The notes: generated by a model from the sequence alone, not told the origin. A DNA stretch of 64,000 nt from an uncultured Gammaproteobacteria bacterium (GCA_958295485.1 OY282354.1:186001-250000); one strand, 5' to 3'. Counted from the first letter of the stretch, positions 8,167 through 16,510 are shown. Program-made: numbers and translations.

Positions 8167-10449
8167 TCATAACGAACTGTATTTCACCCGTAATCTCTGC
8201 CTGACGATCTCGGCTACCGTGTTAAACATGAACGTGGCCAGAAACAGGACCAAGCCGGCCAGGAATAAAATGCGATAGTGGGTGCTGCCTACCTCGGATT
8301 CAGGCATTTCCACGGCGATGTTGGCGGACAGGGCGCGAAAACCCTCGAAGATATTCAGGTCCATGACGGGTGTATTCCCCGTCGCCATGAGCACGATCAT
8401 GGTCTCGCCTACCGCCCGGCCCAGACCTATCATGATCGCTGAGAAGATACCCGGGCTGGCGGTGAGCAGTACCACTCTTACCATAGTCTGCCAGGGGGTG
8501 GCGCCCAAGGCCAGTGAGCTCGTTGTCAAGTGCCTGGGCACGCCATAAACCGCATCTTCACTGATGGAAAAAATAGTGGGAATGACGGCAAAGCCCATCG
8601 CGAGTCCCACTACAAGGGAATTTCTCTGATCATAAGTGATGCCTAATTCATCAGTCAGCCACATGGGCATGTTGCCGGCGAATAACGCGAGCTCCAGGGG
8701 CTGGCCCAGGCCAAATGAGATAACGCCGGCGCCGATGATGACGGGTAAAAGCAGGGCAGCCTCCCAGCCTTCCGGAATTTTGTGCCGAACAGGGTCCGGC
8801 AGTCTGCTCCAACCATAGGCTGCGATAATAATACTGATCGGCAACAGGAAGAGACATAAAAACAGGCCCGGCATGTTCTGTTCCACAAACGGCGCAAACC
8901 ACAGGCCGGCAAGAAAGCCTAATATGACCGTGGGCAGGGCTTCCATGATCTCGATGGTCGGCTTGACGATGCCCCGCATCCTCGCAGACATGAAATAGGC
9001 GGTGTATATGGCGCCCATGATAGCCATGGGCACGGCAAACAACATGGCGTAAAAGGCCGCTTTCAGGGTGCCATAAACCAGTGGCGTCAGGCTGAATTTC
9101 GGCTCGAAATCACTGCTGGCGGAAGAGGACTGCCAGATATACTCGGGCCTCTCCCGGCTCTCATACCAGACCTTGCCCCAGATGGACGACCAGGATATTT
9201 CCGGGTGTTCATTGTCTATGCGCCAGAACTCCAACATGCCGGCGTTGTTTTCCACCAACGCGGCATTCGCCCGCGGCGCAATGGCTAACCGGGTCGGCTT
9301 GTTGTCACTGAGCTTTTCCAGTTTCACGGTGCGGTGCGCCGTGGCGTGATAGATGCCTGAATAGCCGTCATCATCCACTGCCAGGAAGCCTTTCCTGAAA
9401 TACTCCGGCGCAATCGCCACTATCCGGGCGGACTGTGAGTTAAAACTGCGTATTTTTTCCAGGGTGTAATTATTTTCCGCATCGCGCACCGGAAACCACT
9501 GCGTAATATTTCCATGGGAATCGCCCACTAAAATTGATATGCCGCCGCTGAGAAAGGCCAGGCTGGTGATTTCCGTCGGCGTTGTAACGGCTTGAACCCT
9601 TTGCGTCAATTTCGGCTCAGCCTTGTCACTGATATCGTAATAAGAAATTATCCCGCCCCGCTCGGCAACGTACAGCTCCCTGTGCTCCACGTCCATCAAC
9701 AGGTAAGTGACTTTGTCCGTGACCGGAATTTCACTTTTTGTGATCTTGACCTCACCCTCGTCACCCAGAAATGACTCCTCTTCAACCCTGTTGACCAGCA
9801 ACAGGCGATAATCCTCCGTGAGCGCGGCAATGGTAGTCTGATCCTGGTCGGACTGCGCCGCAATCATGGTGATTGCCCTGCCTGATTCATCCACCTTTAC
9901 AGGTATCTTGCCCAGCGGCCAGTCAATCCGGGGGGCAATGACGCGCACGTCATTGGGATAGGTCACATGGTATTCGTGGAGGGCCAACAGGGCCGTGCCG
10001 TCATCCAGTCCGGCGGCAAGCAGGCGTTGCGACGGGTCGCCGGCGGCAAACGCCGTGAAATTCGCCAGGGTCTCTTCCGCCAGAAATTGCCGGCGCGCCA
10101 GGCTACCGTCCATCGTCCTGAAAAACACCACGCTGCCATCCGCCGTGACGCGCAGACCGATTTCATGTTGTTCTTCCATGGCGTAATACAAAGTTTCGGT
10201 ACTTGCGCCGCCCGGGAGCGGGTAGCTCGCCACCTGTTCAATACGCGCCGGCTTGAACATGGGCAGCACCACATAAAGCAGGTAAAAAGCAATGAGCACG
10301 ATGGCGATGATGACGCTGATGCCGCCCAAGGCCATCATATAGCGCATTAAAACATCCTTGAGATGACGATAATTGCGATACCTTTGGGCTGCGACAGAGT
10401 TGAAATCAGGAAGCCGGGACACCGTGTTTTTTGTATTTACAGCAGCCAT
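8167..10449 (-). CDS. pstC: phosphate ABC transporter permease PstC, long form
   Basis: Second permease subunit of the Pst importer. The 760-residue product has a cytoplasmic N-tail, a membrane helix at about residues 35-65, a periplasmic insert of about 350 residues with beta-propeller-like repeats, and a C-terminal permease domain with the coupling loop TTSSLALGATPWQTMVRVVL. This size is normal for PstC of Pseudomonas-like bacteria but far larger than in E. coli. The ATG at 10449 lies 147 bases after pstS, beyond an intrinsic terminator. A 42-base piece of this gene (10278-10319) reappears at 13997-14038. Confidence 0.95.
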   Translation of the reverse strand: MAAVNTKNTVSRLPDFNSVAAQRYRNYRHLKDVLMRYMMALGGISVIIAIVLIAFYLLYVVLPMFKPARIEQVASYPLPGGASTETLYYAMEEQHEIGLRVTADGSVVFFRTMDGSLARRQFLAEETLANFTAFAAGDPSQRLLAAGLDDGTALLALHEYHVTYPNDVRVIAPRIDWPLGKIPVKVDESGRAITMIAAQSDQDQTTIAALTEDYRLLLVNRVEEESFLGDEGEVKITKSEIPVTDKVTYLLMDVEHRELYVAERGGIISYYDISDKAEPKLTQRVQAVTTPTEITSLAFLSGGISILVGDSHGNITQWFPVRDAENNYTLEKIRSFNSQSARIVAIAPEYFRKGFLAVDDDGYSGIYHATAHRTVKLEKLSDNKPTRLAIAPRANAALVENNAGMLEFWRIDNEHPEISWSSIWGKVWYESRERPEYIWQSSSASSDFEPKFSLTPLVYGTLKAAFYAMLFAVPMAIMGAIYTAYFMSARMRGIVKPTIEIMEALPTVILGFLAGLWFAPFVEQNMPGLFLCLFLLPISIIIAAYGWSRLPDPVRHKIPEGWEAALLLPVIIGAGVISFGLGQPLELALFAGNMPMWLTDELGITYDQRNSLVVGLAMGFAVIPTIFSISEDAVYGVPRHLTTSSLALGATPWQTMVRVVLLTASPGIFSAIMIGLGRAVGETMIVLMATGNTPVMDLNIFEGFRALSANIAVEMPESEVGSTHYRILFLAGLVLFLATFMFNTVAEIVRQRLRVKYSSL

Positions 10450-10510
10450 GGCAAAGCAGTCTATGGGTGAGATATGACGGTTTTGTTAAAGATTGATTAT
10501 AACCCTTTTG

Positions 10511-10538
10511 TAAAAAAATGCCCCGCAAAGGCGGGGCG
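10511..10538 (-). terminator. intrinsic terminator between pstS and pstC
   Basis: On the minus strand a GCCCCGC / GCGGGGC stem with a 4-base loop is followed by ATTTTTTT. It lies about 60 bases after the pstS stop and about 60 bases before the pstC start. It would let most transcripts end after pstS and a fraction read through, giving more binding protein than permease. Confidence 0.85.
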
Positions 10539-10596
10539 CTTCTTACAACAGGAAGAACATCGCCGGCGAACAGGGCTGTCTTCCAGGGGAAAATTA

Positions 10597-11583
10597 TCAG
10601 TCGCCGGCGAGCTCAACGGCGCCGACCTTGGCAAGCTGTTCACCGGCAACCCGGGCGGGCAGCGGAATATAGCCATCCTTGACGACCACTTCCTGTCCTG
10701 TCTTCGACATTATCATTTTTATAAATTCACGTTCCAGGGGGGATAATGGCTTGTTCGGCGCCTTGTTGGCATAGACATACAGAAACCGCGCCAGGGGATA
10801 GGCGCCGGCAATCGCATTAGCCGGGGTCGCTTCGATAAAATCAGAACCCTCCCTGGCCAGTGGCACGGCGCGAACGCCGGACGTCTTGTAACCGATGCCG
10901 GAATAACCGATGCCATTGATTGACTTGGTGACACCTTGTACAACCGAGGCTGACCCCGGCTGCTCATTGACGTTGTTCTTGTAATCGCCCTTGCAGAGGG
11001 CTTGCTTTTTGAAGTACCCATAAGTGCCGGATACCGAATTCCGGCCATACAACTGGATGGGCCGGTTGCCCCAGCCCCCGGTCAGGCCCAATTGACCCCA
11101 ACGGGCAACATCTTCAAGATAGCCACATTTGCGGGTGGCAGAGAAAATCGCATCCACCTGCGGGATGGTCATACCGCCGATGGGATTATCCTTATGGACG
11201 TAGACCGCCAGGGCATCAATGGCAACGGCGACCGGGGTCGGCTTGTAGCCATGTTTTGTTTCGAAGCCGGCGATCTCCTTGTTTTTCATCTTGCGACTCA
11301 TGGGGCCGAAGTTGGCAGTCCCTTCCGTCAACGCCGGCGGCGCCGTTGAAGAGCCGGCTGCCTGGATCTGCACGTTGACATTGGGATAGAGTTTTTTGAA
11401 TTCCTCTGCCCACAAGGTCATCAGGTTTGCCAGCGTGTCGGAACCGACGCTAATCAGGTCCCCGGATACCCCGCTGGCCTTGCTGTATTCCGGCAGGTCC
11501 GGGTCTAAATCAATCGCCGTCGCTGAGGCGGGCATGAGTGTCGCCAGGATGATACTTGCGGACAATAAGAGTCTGTTTTTCAT
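10597..11583 (-). CDS. pstS: periplasmic phosphate-binding protein PstS
   Basis: Phosphate-capturing component of the Pst importer. The 328-residue precursor has a signal peptide ending near ASATA (residues 20-24). The mature protein has [18 protein letters not shown] and [20 protein letters not shown], where the serine/threonine phosphate ligands of this family lie, then [23 protein letters not shown] at 11583 is preceded by AGGAGAG. The first gene of the pst operon, divergent from the oprP-like porin, with a Pho box in the shared upstream region. A 19-base piece (10950-10968) is found again at 14035-14053. Confidence 0.96.
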   Translation of the reverse strand: MKNRLLLSASIILATLMPASATAIDLDPDLPEYSKASGVSGDLISVGSDTLANLMTLWAEEFKKLYPNVNVQIQAAGSSTAPPALTEGTANFGPMSRKMKNKEIAGFETKHGYKPTPVAVAIDALAVYVHKDNPIGGMTIPQVDAIFSATRKCGYLEDVARWGQLGLTGGWGNRPIQLYGRNSVSGTYGYFKKQALCKGDYKNNVNEQPGSASVVQGVTKSINGIGYSGIGYKTSGVRAVPLAREGSDFIEATPANAIAGAYPLARFLYVYANKAPNKPLSPLEREFIKMIMSKTGQEVVVKDGYIPLPARVAGEQLAKVGAVELAGD

Positions 11584-11672
11584 GATGCTGTCTCTCCTGA
11601 ATGGTTAATCTGCTTGGGCTCAGTTCGAGCAGTTCCCCGCGGCCGGACCCGCTAACCCGATTTCGTTATTGA

Positions 11673-11690
11673 ATAACACGGTTATAACAG
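11673..11690 (-). promoter_or_regulatory. Pho box (PhoB operator) of pstS
   Basis: Read on the minus strand: CTGTTAT-AACC-GTGTTAT, two 7-base repeats 11 bases apart, against the PhoB consensus CTGTCAT-N4-CTGTCAT (6/7 and 5/7 matches by eye). It lies about 90 bases upstream of pstS and between the divergent pstS and porin genes, so it could serve both. Confidence 0.7.
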
Positions 11691-11752
11691 GGAAATCTCG
11701 ACTGGACATTAATTTAAGATATTTTTTTGCTTTTTTTCATGTTGCAGTGCAA

Positions 11753-11758
11753 TATAAT
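11753..11758 (+). promoter_or_regulatory. -10 box of the oprP-like porin promoter
   Basis: A perfect TATAAT with no recognisable -35 hexamer 17 bases upstream (T-rich instead), as expected for an activator-dependent promoter such as one driven by PhoB. The surrounding sequence 11696-11778 is duplicated at 14053-14132, where the hexamer reads TCTAAT. Confidence 0.55.
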
Positions 11759-11768
11759 ACCTCGACTA

Positions 11769-11870
11769 ATAAACGGTTTGCAAATTATTCTGAAACAAAA
11801 ACGGAGAAAGATAATGAACGATACTGAGAAACACCTTCGGGGTAACGGTTCGCAAATTATTCTGAAACCC
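11769..11870 (+). repeat. two remnants of a TonB-receptor 3' end in the porin leader
   Basis: The motif ACGGTT(C/T)GCAAATTATT followed by CTGAAAC occurs twice here (about 11771 and 11846). The second copy lies within 99 bases (11832-11930) that match 36105-36203, where the same DNA encodes the last residues (TFGVTVRKLF) and stop of a TonB-dependent receptor. In the porin leader this reading frame is open for only those last codons, so the leader seems to descend from a receptor gene end. Confidence 0.75.
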
Positions 11871-11909
11871 TCCCCGCTCCCTCAAGGAACCTGCCATACA
11901 AGGACTTCC

Positions 11910-13418
11910 ATGAAAATAAACCCGCGGATGACGCAGGTGAACAGGAAAGCAATCATCAGGTTCATGTGTGGATTGGCGCTGGCCGGCGGCTTGGCCATGC
12001 CGGTCTCACAGGCCTATGAAGCCAATGGCGCCATGCTGGAACTGATAAAAATACTCAGGGACAAGGGCAGCATTACCGCGCAGGAATACGAGTTATTAAG
12101 AAATGCGGCCCTTGCCGATGCGGAAAAGGCCGGTGCAGAAACAACCGCAGCGGCGCCCGGGGCCGAAGTCAACGCGGCCGCCAAGACTCTCCCCCGAATA
12201 ACGACCAAGGGAAAACTGGAATTCAAGGACAAAGAGCACAAGTTCCGTATCGGTGGGCGCGGCCAGCATGACGTTACCCTGGTGGGCAATGACGGCGCCA
12301 GCGACGTAGGGAGCAGTGAACAGCAGTTCCGCCGCGCCCGAATTTACCTGTCCGGGACCTCCTGGCAGCATTGGGACTGGAAATTGCAGTTCGACCTGGA
12401 AGATGCCGATGACAGCGGCATGTCCATTGAAGACGCCTACATCAAGTACCGGGGCTGGAAACCGGCATCCATCACTATCGGCCAGCGCAAGGCGCCCTTC
12501 TCTCTCAACGAGCTGACCAGTTCCAAATACATCACCTTTATCGAACGCGCGACACCGGCTACTTTATTCACTTCAGAGTCAATCGGTATCGGCGGGCGGG
12601 CGCCCGGCATCACCCTGGCGCGCGCCGGAAAGAACCACACCCTTGCCGGTGGTTTCTACCTGATGCGACAACGCGGCGATGCCGCGGACAGCGATACCTT
12701 CACTGACAGCGCCGGCGACCGCGTGGCTGTGGAACTGGGCACGGACTCCGTCAGTGAGCGTAAAATCGACGATGGCTGGGGTTTTACCGGGCGGGCGACC
12801 TGGCTGCCCATCAATCAATCGACGAACCGGCTGGTCCACCTGGGCGCCGCGTTCGGCTTCAAGCATTACGCCAACAAGACAGTCAATCGTTTCCGCGTCC
12901 GGCCCGGCGTGTCTGAAGGGGCCCGGATTGTGGATTCCGATACGGCCATTGCCGCCAATGGCTTCTGGGGCGTGGGCCTGGAAGCGGCCAGCATCTGGGG
13001 GCCCTTCGCGGCAAGCGCAGAGTATTACCATGGTGATTTCGACGACATCGGCAACGCCGGCGATACCGATATGGAGGGTTTTTACGTCCAGGGCAGTTAT
13101 TTTCTGACCGGGGAAAGCCGGCGTTACAAGCAGGGCGCTTTCACCAGCGTCAAGGTAAAGGCGCCGCTCGGTAGCGGCGGCTGGGGCGCTTGGGAAGTGG
13201 GCCTGCGATACAGCTCCACTGAGCTTGGCGACGGTATCGGCGGCGACAGCGGCGAGGTGCTCACCGCCGCCCTGAACTGGTATGTAAACAACAACATGAT
13301 GTTCAAGCTGAACTACGTCAAAACGCTCTGTGATAACGGCGGCCTTGACACTTGTGACTGGGGGATTAACGCCGGCGACCCCGAGTACCTGTCATTCCGA
13401 ACCCAGGTATTCTTTTAG
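11910..13418 (+). CDS. OprP/OprO-type phosphate-selective porin
   Basis: Outer-membrane porin of the OprP/OprO family, passing phosphate or polyphosphate into the periplasm for Pst. The product (about 502 residues from ATG 11910) has a signal peptide ending VSQA, a short helix containing LRDKGSITAQEYELLRNAAL, and a beta-barrel with FRIGGRGQHDV, FRRARIYLSGT and GQRKAPFSLNELTSSKYITFIER, ending in FF. ATG 11910 has AAGGA about 6 bases upstream. An in-frame ATG at 11814 with GGAGA is an alternative, but its extra 32 codons read through a copied receptor 3' end. Divergent from pstS with a Pho box between. Confidence 0.9.
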   Translation: MKINPRMTQVNRKAIIRFMCGLALAGGLAMPVSQAYEANGAMLELIKILRDKGSITAQEYELLRNAALADAEKAGAETTAAAPGAEVNAAAKTLPRITTKGKLEFKDKEHKFRIGGRGQHDVTLVGNDGASDVGSSEQQFRRARIYLSGTSWQHWDWKLQFDLEDADDSGMSIEDAYIKYRGWKPASITIGQRKAPFSLNELTSSKYITFIERATPATLFTSESIGIGGRAPGITLARAGKNHTLAGGFYLMRQRGDAADSDTFTDSAGDRVAVELGTDSVSERKIDDGWGFTGRATWLPINQSTNRLVHLGAAFGFKHYANKTVNRFRVRPGVSEGARIVDSDTAIAANGFWGVGLEAASIWGPFAASAEYYHGDFDDIGNAGDTDMEGFYVQGSYFLTGESRRYKQGAFTSVKVKAPLGSGGWGAWEVGLRYSSTELGDGIGGDSGEVLTAALNWYVNNNMMFKLNYVKTLCDNGGLDTCDWGINAGDPEYLSFRTQVFF

Positions 13419-13432
13419 AAAACACGGGGCAA

Positions 13433-13448
13433 TGTGATTTTTCTCACA
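13433..13448. promoter_or_regulatory. CRP-like site upstream of comEA-like copy A
   Basis: TGTGATTTTTCTCACA: perfect TGTGA-N6-TCACA half-sites, the CRP consensus core, 15 bases after the porin stop and about 105 bases before the comEA-like start. It is conserved exactly in copy B (36335-36350) although neighbouring bases differ, which suggests function. A hairpin role is possible but no T-run follows. Confidence 0.6.
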
Positions 13449-13553
13449 ATCCGGCTCGCTCTTTCCTGTCCGGAGCATCCCGACCGGCTAAAATTATCTT
13501 CACCGTAAAGAAATTATTTATGGAAAATACAATAGTCTAACCAGGAGATCATT

Positions 13554-13823
13554 ATGAAAATGTTAAGGAATCTTGTTTTTGTGGTTTTTGTCAGTCTCCC
13601 GGCAATGCTTCTCGCCGACGAGACAATCAACATAAACACTGCGGACAAGGAAACATTAATGCTCATTAGCGGCATCGGCGAGAAACTCGCCGCCGCCATT
13701 ATCAGTTACCGTGAAGAAAACGGCGGGTTCGCATCTCCCGAGGAGCTTGCCAACATCAGGGGCATAGGCTCATCCATGCTTGATAAACATAAAGACGTTT
13801 TAATGGTCGGCGAGTCTGAATGA
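13554..13823 (+). CDS. ComEA-like helix-hairpin-helix secreted protein, copy A
   Basis: Small exported DNA-binding-type protein of the ComEA/YbaV family; in naturally competent bacteria ComEA holds incoming DNA in the periplasm. The 89 residues have a signal peptide (MKMLRNLVF...LLADE), then two helix-hairpin-helix motifs: ININTADKETLMLISGIGEK, and FASPEELANIRGIGSSML. AGGAG lies 7 bases before the ATG. A CRP-like site lies about 105 bases upstream. A second gene at 36456-36725 differs at five bases and three residues. A role in DNA uptake is inferred from the family only; no other competence genes are seen in this window. Confidence 0.9.
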   Translation: MKMLRNLVFVVFVSLPAMLLADETININTADKETLMLISGIGEKLAAAIISYREENGGFASPEELANIRGIGSSMLDKHKDVLMVGESE

Positions 13824-14141
13824 CAGCGGAGGAAACACAGCAGGCAGCAACCTGACAGGTCACTTGATTTACCCCGACAGCCCCCTGTTCCCCCGGCCAT
13901 TATCTCCTTATGTTCTTTCCGCTTCCTGTGGCGGGGGCTTCAGGGGGTCTGAAGGGTCAGAAATACTATCTCCGGCAGCGCGCGGCGTATCATTCGGCAG
14001 GTAAAAAGCAATGAGCACGATGGCGATGATGACGCTGACCCCGGCTGCTCATTCTCGACTGGACATTAACTTAAGATATTTTTTTGCTTTTTTATCATGT
14101 TATGGGCTAATCTAATACCGCGACTAATAAAAAGATAGAGC
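13824..14141 (+). other. non-coding region: repeat unit, then patchwork of pst/oprP fragments
   Basis: No gene seen. First half: one copy of the downstream repeat unit, with C-rich and G-rich runs (GGGGGCTTCAGGGGGTCTG). Second half, 13997-14132: three fragments in the order of the pst-oprP locus. 13997-14038 equals 10278-10319 (pstC); 14035-14053 equals 10950-10968 (pstS); 14053 to about 14132 resembles 11696-11778 (porin promoter). Neighbouring pieces share a few bases at the joints (CTGA between the first two), as expected for deletions by microhomology. This looks like the left part of a tandem duplication after large internal deletions. Confidence 0.88.
14111..14116 (+). promoter_or_regulatory. 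captured porin promoter in front of the DUF2335 unit
   Basis: TCTAAT at the position matching the porin's TATAAT, inside the duplicated promoter segment (14053-14132) and about 25 bases before the next ATG (14142). The Pho box itself (11673-11690) is not in the copied part. Activity is inferred. Confidence 0.35.
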
Positions 14142-14357
14142 ATGATGAAGCATTTTCGCAAAATTAATGGCGGTTTCTGGCATGGTTTTTTTGCCGGCTT
14201 TGGTGCTTTGGGACAGCTTGGACAAACAGAGTTCAACCCGCCGCGCTATCCAAGAAACGCCCCCTTCCTCGACCAGAAACGCTTGGGTAAAGACATGTAT
14301 AAGGCAATGGAGTGCATCAATGAAGAAACCGAAACGACACAACCGACAGCTTCCTGA
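14142..14357 (+). CDS. small protein of unknown function, overlaps DUF2335 gene
   Basis: A 71-residue protein I do not recognise. It has a basic start (MMKHFRKI), a short glycine/phenylalanine-rich hydrophobic stretch (GGFWHGFFAGFGALGQLG, residues 10-27) and a polar, acidic tail. It begins just after the copied porin promoter and overlaps the next gene by 38 bases in another frame, which suggests translational coupling. The ribosome site before ATG is weak (GAG). It may be the small partner of the DUF2335 membrane protein. Its reality is supported by position and composition only. Confidence 0.55.
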   Translation: MMKHFRKINGGFWHGFFAGFGALGQLGQTEFNPPRYPRNAPFLDQKRLGKDMYKAMECINEETETTQPTAS

Positions 14358-14784
14358 AAAAGCAAAGGCGCCGCCTGTTGCAGCACACCCCCTGCCGCCA
14401 AAGGAGATTCTCGACAAGCTCCCGGAAAATGTGCGTATTTCCATTGTCGAAGCCGCCTCGTTTTCCGGCCCTCTTCCCCCACCATCGATGTTCCGTGAAT
14501 ATGATGGCATCTTGCCAGGAAGCGCAGAACGTATTCTGGCAATGGCAGAGAAAGAACAAGACCACCGCACCACTTGGGAAAACAAGGCGTTAGACACGAT
14601 AGCTCGTCAAGGAAACATTGGACAATGGTTCGGCCTGCTGATAGCGATTCTTTGCATCGGTGGGGCTATATATCTTGCTGTAAGCGGCCACCGATGGGTT
14701 GCTATCGCACTGGCTGTTGCCACTGCTGTCGGTCTTGTTGGGCGTTTTATCCAGAATAACTCCGCTTTTGTGAAAAAAACTTGA
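14320..14784 (+). CDS. DUF2335-family membrane protein
   Basis: Product of 154 residues of the DUF2335 family, function unknown. The family core is visible: LPPKEILDKLPENVRISI, then FSGPLPPPSMFREYDGILPG, AERILAMAEKEQDHR and a C-terminal pair of membrane helices (about residues 105-145). ATG 14320 is chosen because GGAG lies about 8 bases upstream and the conserved part begins soon after; the frame is open further upstream without family sequence. It is the only plus-strand unit between the duplicated promoter and the convergent T2SS operon, 54 bases from the gspN stop. Confidence 0.8.
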   Translation: MKKPKRHNRQLPEKAKAPPVAAHPLPPKEILDKLPENVRISIVEAASFSGPLPPPSMFREYDGILPGSAERILAMAEKEQDHRTTWENKALDTIARQGNIGQWFGLLIAILCIGGAIYLAVSGHRWVAIALAVATAVGLVGRFIQNNSAFVKKT

Positions 14785-14838
14785 TTATGGCAGTTAATGA
14801 TATATTAATAATTGGGCGTTATTTCGCCTTGCCTTATT

Positions 14839-15627
14839 TTAAGGAGAGATGAGCTGGCGGTTAATGTCCACGCGGCCGTGATTGGTTCGGCCCAGCATCG
14901 GCAGGATGCGTTGCAGGGTGGCGGGCGCATTTGGCGAGAGCCGGGCCTGACCGCTGAAATGCAGGTTCCGGGACGCGGGGTCTTGTTTGAATTGCCCATC
15001 CATGAACAACAACGCCGTCTCCGAGGTCGTTTTGAGATAACCGGTGATGCCCGACTGCCGGCCGGCCTGTAATTCCATTCGGTAGTTGCCTAAAGGCTGG
15101 TTTGTCTTCAGCCAGGGGGAGTGCAGGTCTTCCAGCAAGACCGCTAACTTGCCTTCGAATGGCAGCGCGCCATACGCCGCTGAAATAGCTTCAGCCTGCA
15201 ACGCGACCTGTCCGTCCAACCGGGCCAAATCAAGTTCCGGCAGGCCCGGGGACAGGCTGGATAATGGCAGCTTTCCGCTGGCCCCGGATAGTTGCCAGGT
15301 CTTCAGGCCAAGGTGGGTAACGCCGGTGATTTGCCGGTCATTTTCATCAATATGCCAATGCAGCTTCAACCGCCCGGCAAGCAATGATAAAAATGACGCG
15401 CGCAGCGTTACTTTTTCAAAATAAATCCAACGCTGACCCGGAAACGTAACCCATAACCCGTAAACGTTTGCCTCAGACACCGTGCCTGAGACCCTGCTCC
15501 ATGCCATCTCGACGGGCAGGCGTCCGCTTACCCCGTGCAATACCCAGACCGCCGGGGCGCGCAACAGCAGCGCGCCGAAAAAAACCAGCAAGGCAACTCC
15601 GCCCAGGTAAATCCAGCGCTTGTTCAC
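14839..15627 (-). CDS. gspN: type II secretion system protein GspN
   Basis: Last gene of the T2SS operon. GspN is an accessory inner-membrane protein present in some systems; its exact role is not settled. The 262-residue product has an N-terminal membrane helix (about residues 7-28) and a periplasmic region with family-like features: LPVEMAWSRVSGTVSEANVYG early, FRASFLSLLAGRLKL-type sequence, and a C-terminal ATLQRILPMLGR segment. A gap of about 200 bases separates it from gspM. The gap contains no gene, and a weak CCTGA/TCAGG hairpin follows the gspM stop. Confidence 0.85.
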   Translation of the reverse strand: MNKRWIYLGGVALLVFFGALLLRAPAVWVLHGVSGRLPVEMAWSRVSGTVSEANVYGLWVTFPGQRWIYFEKVTLRASFLSLLAGRLKLHWHIDENDRQITGVTHLGLKTWQLSGASGKLPLSSLSPGLPELDLARLDGQVALQAEAISAAYGALPFEGKLAVLLEDLHSPWLKTNQPLGNYRMELQAGRQSGITGYLKTTSETALLFMDGQFKQDPASRNLHFSGQARLSPNAPATLQRILPMLGRTNHGRVDINRQLISP

Positions 15628-15824
15628 GGATAAAAACCAATGGGATGAAAAGTCACCGCTTGTAAGGCCGGGAGTTCACCATCATTTGAAACCCCCGCCG
15701 CTTCTTATCCCGGCGAAGCAATTCCGGTTTAACGCAGGCTTTTATCGATGTCATCTGTCTACATTCATCATGTCATGTCATGGGCTGCATCAATATTGTG
15801 GCGCTTGCCTGAGGAAACCCTGAT

Positions 15825-16331
15825 TTATTCAGGGCTTCCCTGATAAGGGAGAAGCGCCAGGTCCGCGCTGACTACCCCGCTTTGATCTTCAATCCTGTTG
15901 ACCTGCGCCTTGGCGATGCGCCCCTGGCCACTGTCCTGCAACCGGAAGATGAACTCCACCAGGTCGCTGAACGCAACGTCACTGAAACTGACGGACAGAC
16001 CCTGTTTGTCAAGGGGGCGCAACCCGCTGATTTGATCCTGTATCCCAACGCCGCGCAGGATGTTCTCGACCTGGGCGAGGCGCAGGCCCTGTCCCGACTC
16101 GGTCGTGGCTGAGCCGCCCATTGCGCGCAACCTTTTGGCGTCTGCAACGCGTGATTGCATCCAGGCGAGGTCCGCGCGTAATTGTGGCAACTCGGCGGAC
16201 AACCGTTGTCGCTCCTCGACCACGGGTTCCATGACCAGGAACAGGACGACGCATAACAGCGCTACGGCGGCGGCTGACAGGACTCGCTTTTCCCTGGGAA
16301 TTCGGCTTTGCCACCAACGGGGCGCGCTCAT
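15825..16331 (-). CDS. gspM: type II secretion system protein GspM
   Basis: Inner-membrane assembly-platform protein that pairs with GspL. From ATG 16331 the product has about 168 residues: a short cytoplasmic tail (MSAPRWWQSRI), a membrane helix at about residues 17-35, a coiled segment with ERQRLSAELPQLRADLAWM, and a ferredoxin-like periplasmic domain ending VSADLALLPYQG. The start chosen is in the last of four 50-base tandem repeats; an in-frame ATG at 16367 would read one repeat as extra N-terminus. In the presumed ancestral state the start overlapped the gspL stop. Confidence 0.88.
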   Translation of the reverse strand: MSAPRWWQSRIPREKRVLSAAAVALLCVVLFLVMEPVVEERQRLSAELPQLRADLAWMQSRVADAKRLRAMGGSATTESGQGLRLAQVENILRGVGIQDQISGLRPLDKQGLSVSFSDVAFSDLVEFIFRLQDSGQGRIAKAQVNRIEDQSGVVSADLALLPYQGSPE

Positions 16332-16510
16332 GCCTGCCTCTCCAGGGGAATGCGACTTTGCCACCAATGGGGCGCGCTCATGCCTGCCTCTCCAGGTGAA
16401 TGCGGCTTTGCCACCAACGGGGCGCGCTCATGCCTGCCTCTCCAGGTGAATGCGGCTTTGCCACCAACGGAGCGCACTCATGCCTGCCTCTCCAGGTGAA
16501 TGCGGCTGTG
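16305..16510. repeat. 50-base tandem repeats at the gspL/gspM junction
   Basis: About four copies with period exactly 50 (GCGCGCTCA blocks at 16322, 16372 and 16422; the related GCGCACTCA at 16472). On the minus strand each copy contains the gspL tail (HLERQA), the TGA stop, a GGCAGGC ribosome-like site and the overlapping ATGAGCGCC start of gspM. As 50 is not a multiple of 3, each copy changes frame, so only the first stop and last start are used, leaving about 150 bases of spacer. Confidence 0.93.

Larger units (their letters stand above)
13298..13999 (+). repeat. long direct repeat, copy A (porin 3' end, comEA-like gene, downstream unit)
   Basis: Matches 36200-37069. From 13302 to 13823 the match to 36204-36725 is gap-free, with about 15 differences in 522 bases by my count. 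Beyond the comEA stop, copy A has one and copy B two versions of a unit of about 170 bases. Homology ends at CATTCGGCAG in both. In copy B that is followed by unique sequence leading to leuS, in copy A by a piece of pstC. Confidence 0.93.

Noticed and set aside
16305..16510. CRISPR array candidate
   Set aside because: The repeats are directly adjacent without unique spacers, and duplicate a gene junction. The 24-base repeats at 28405-28500 are coding. No cas genes are seen.
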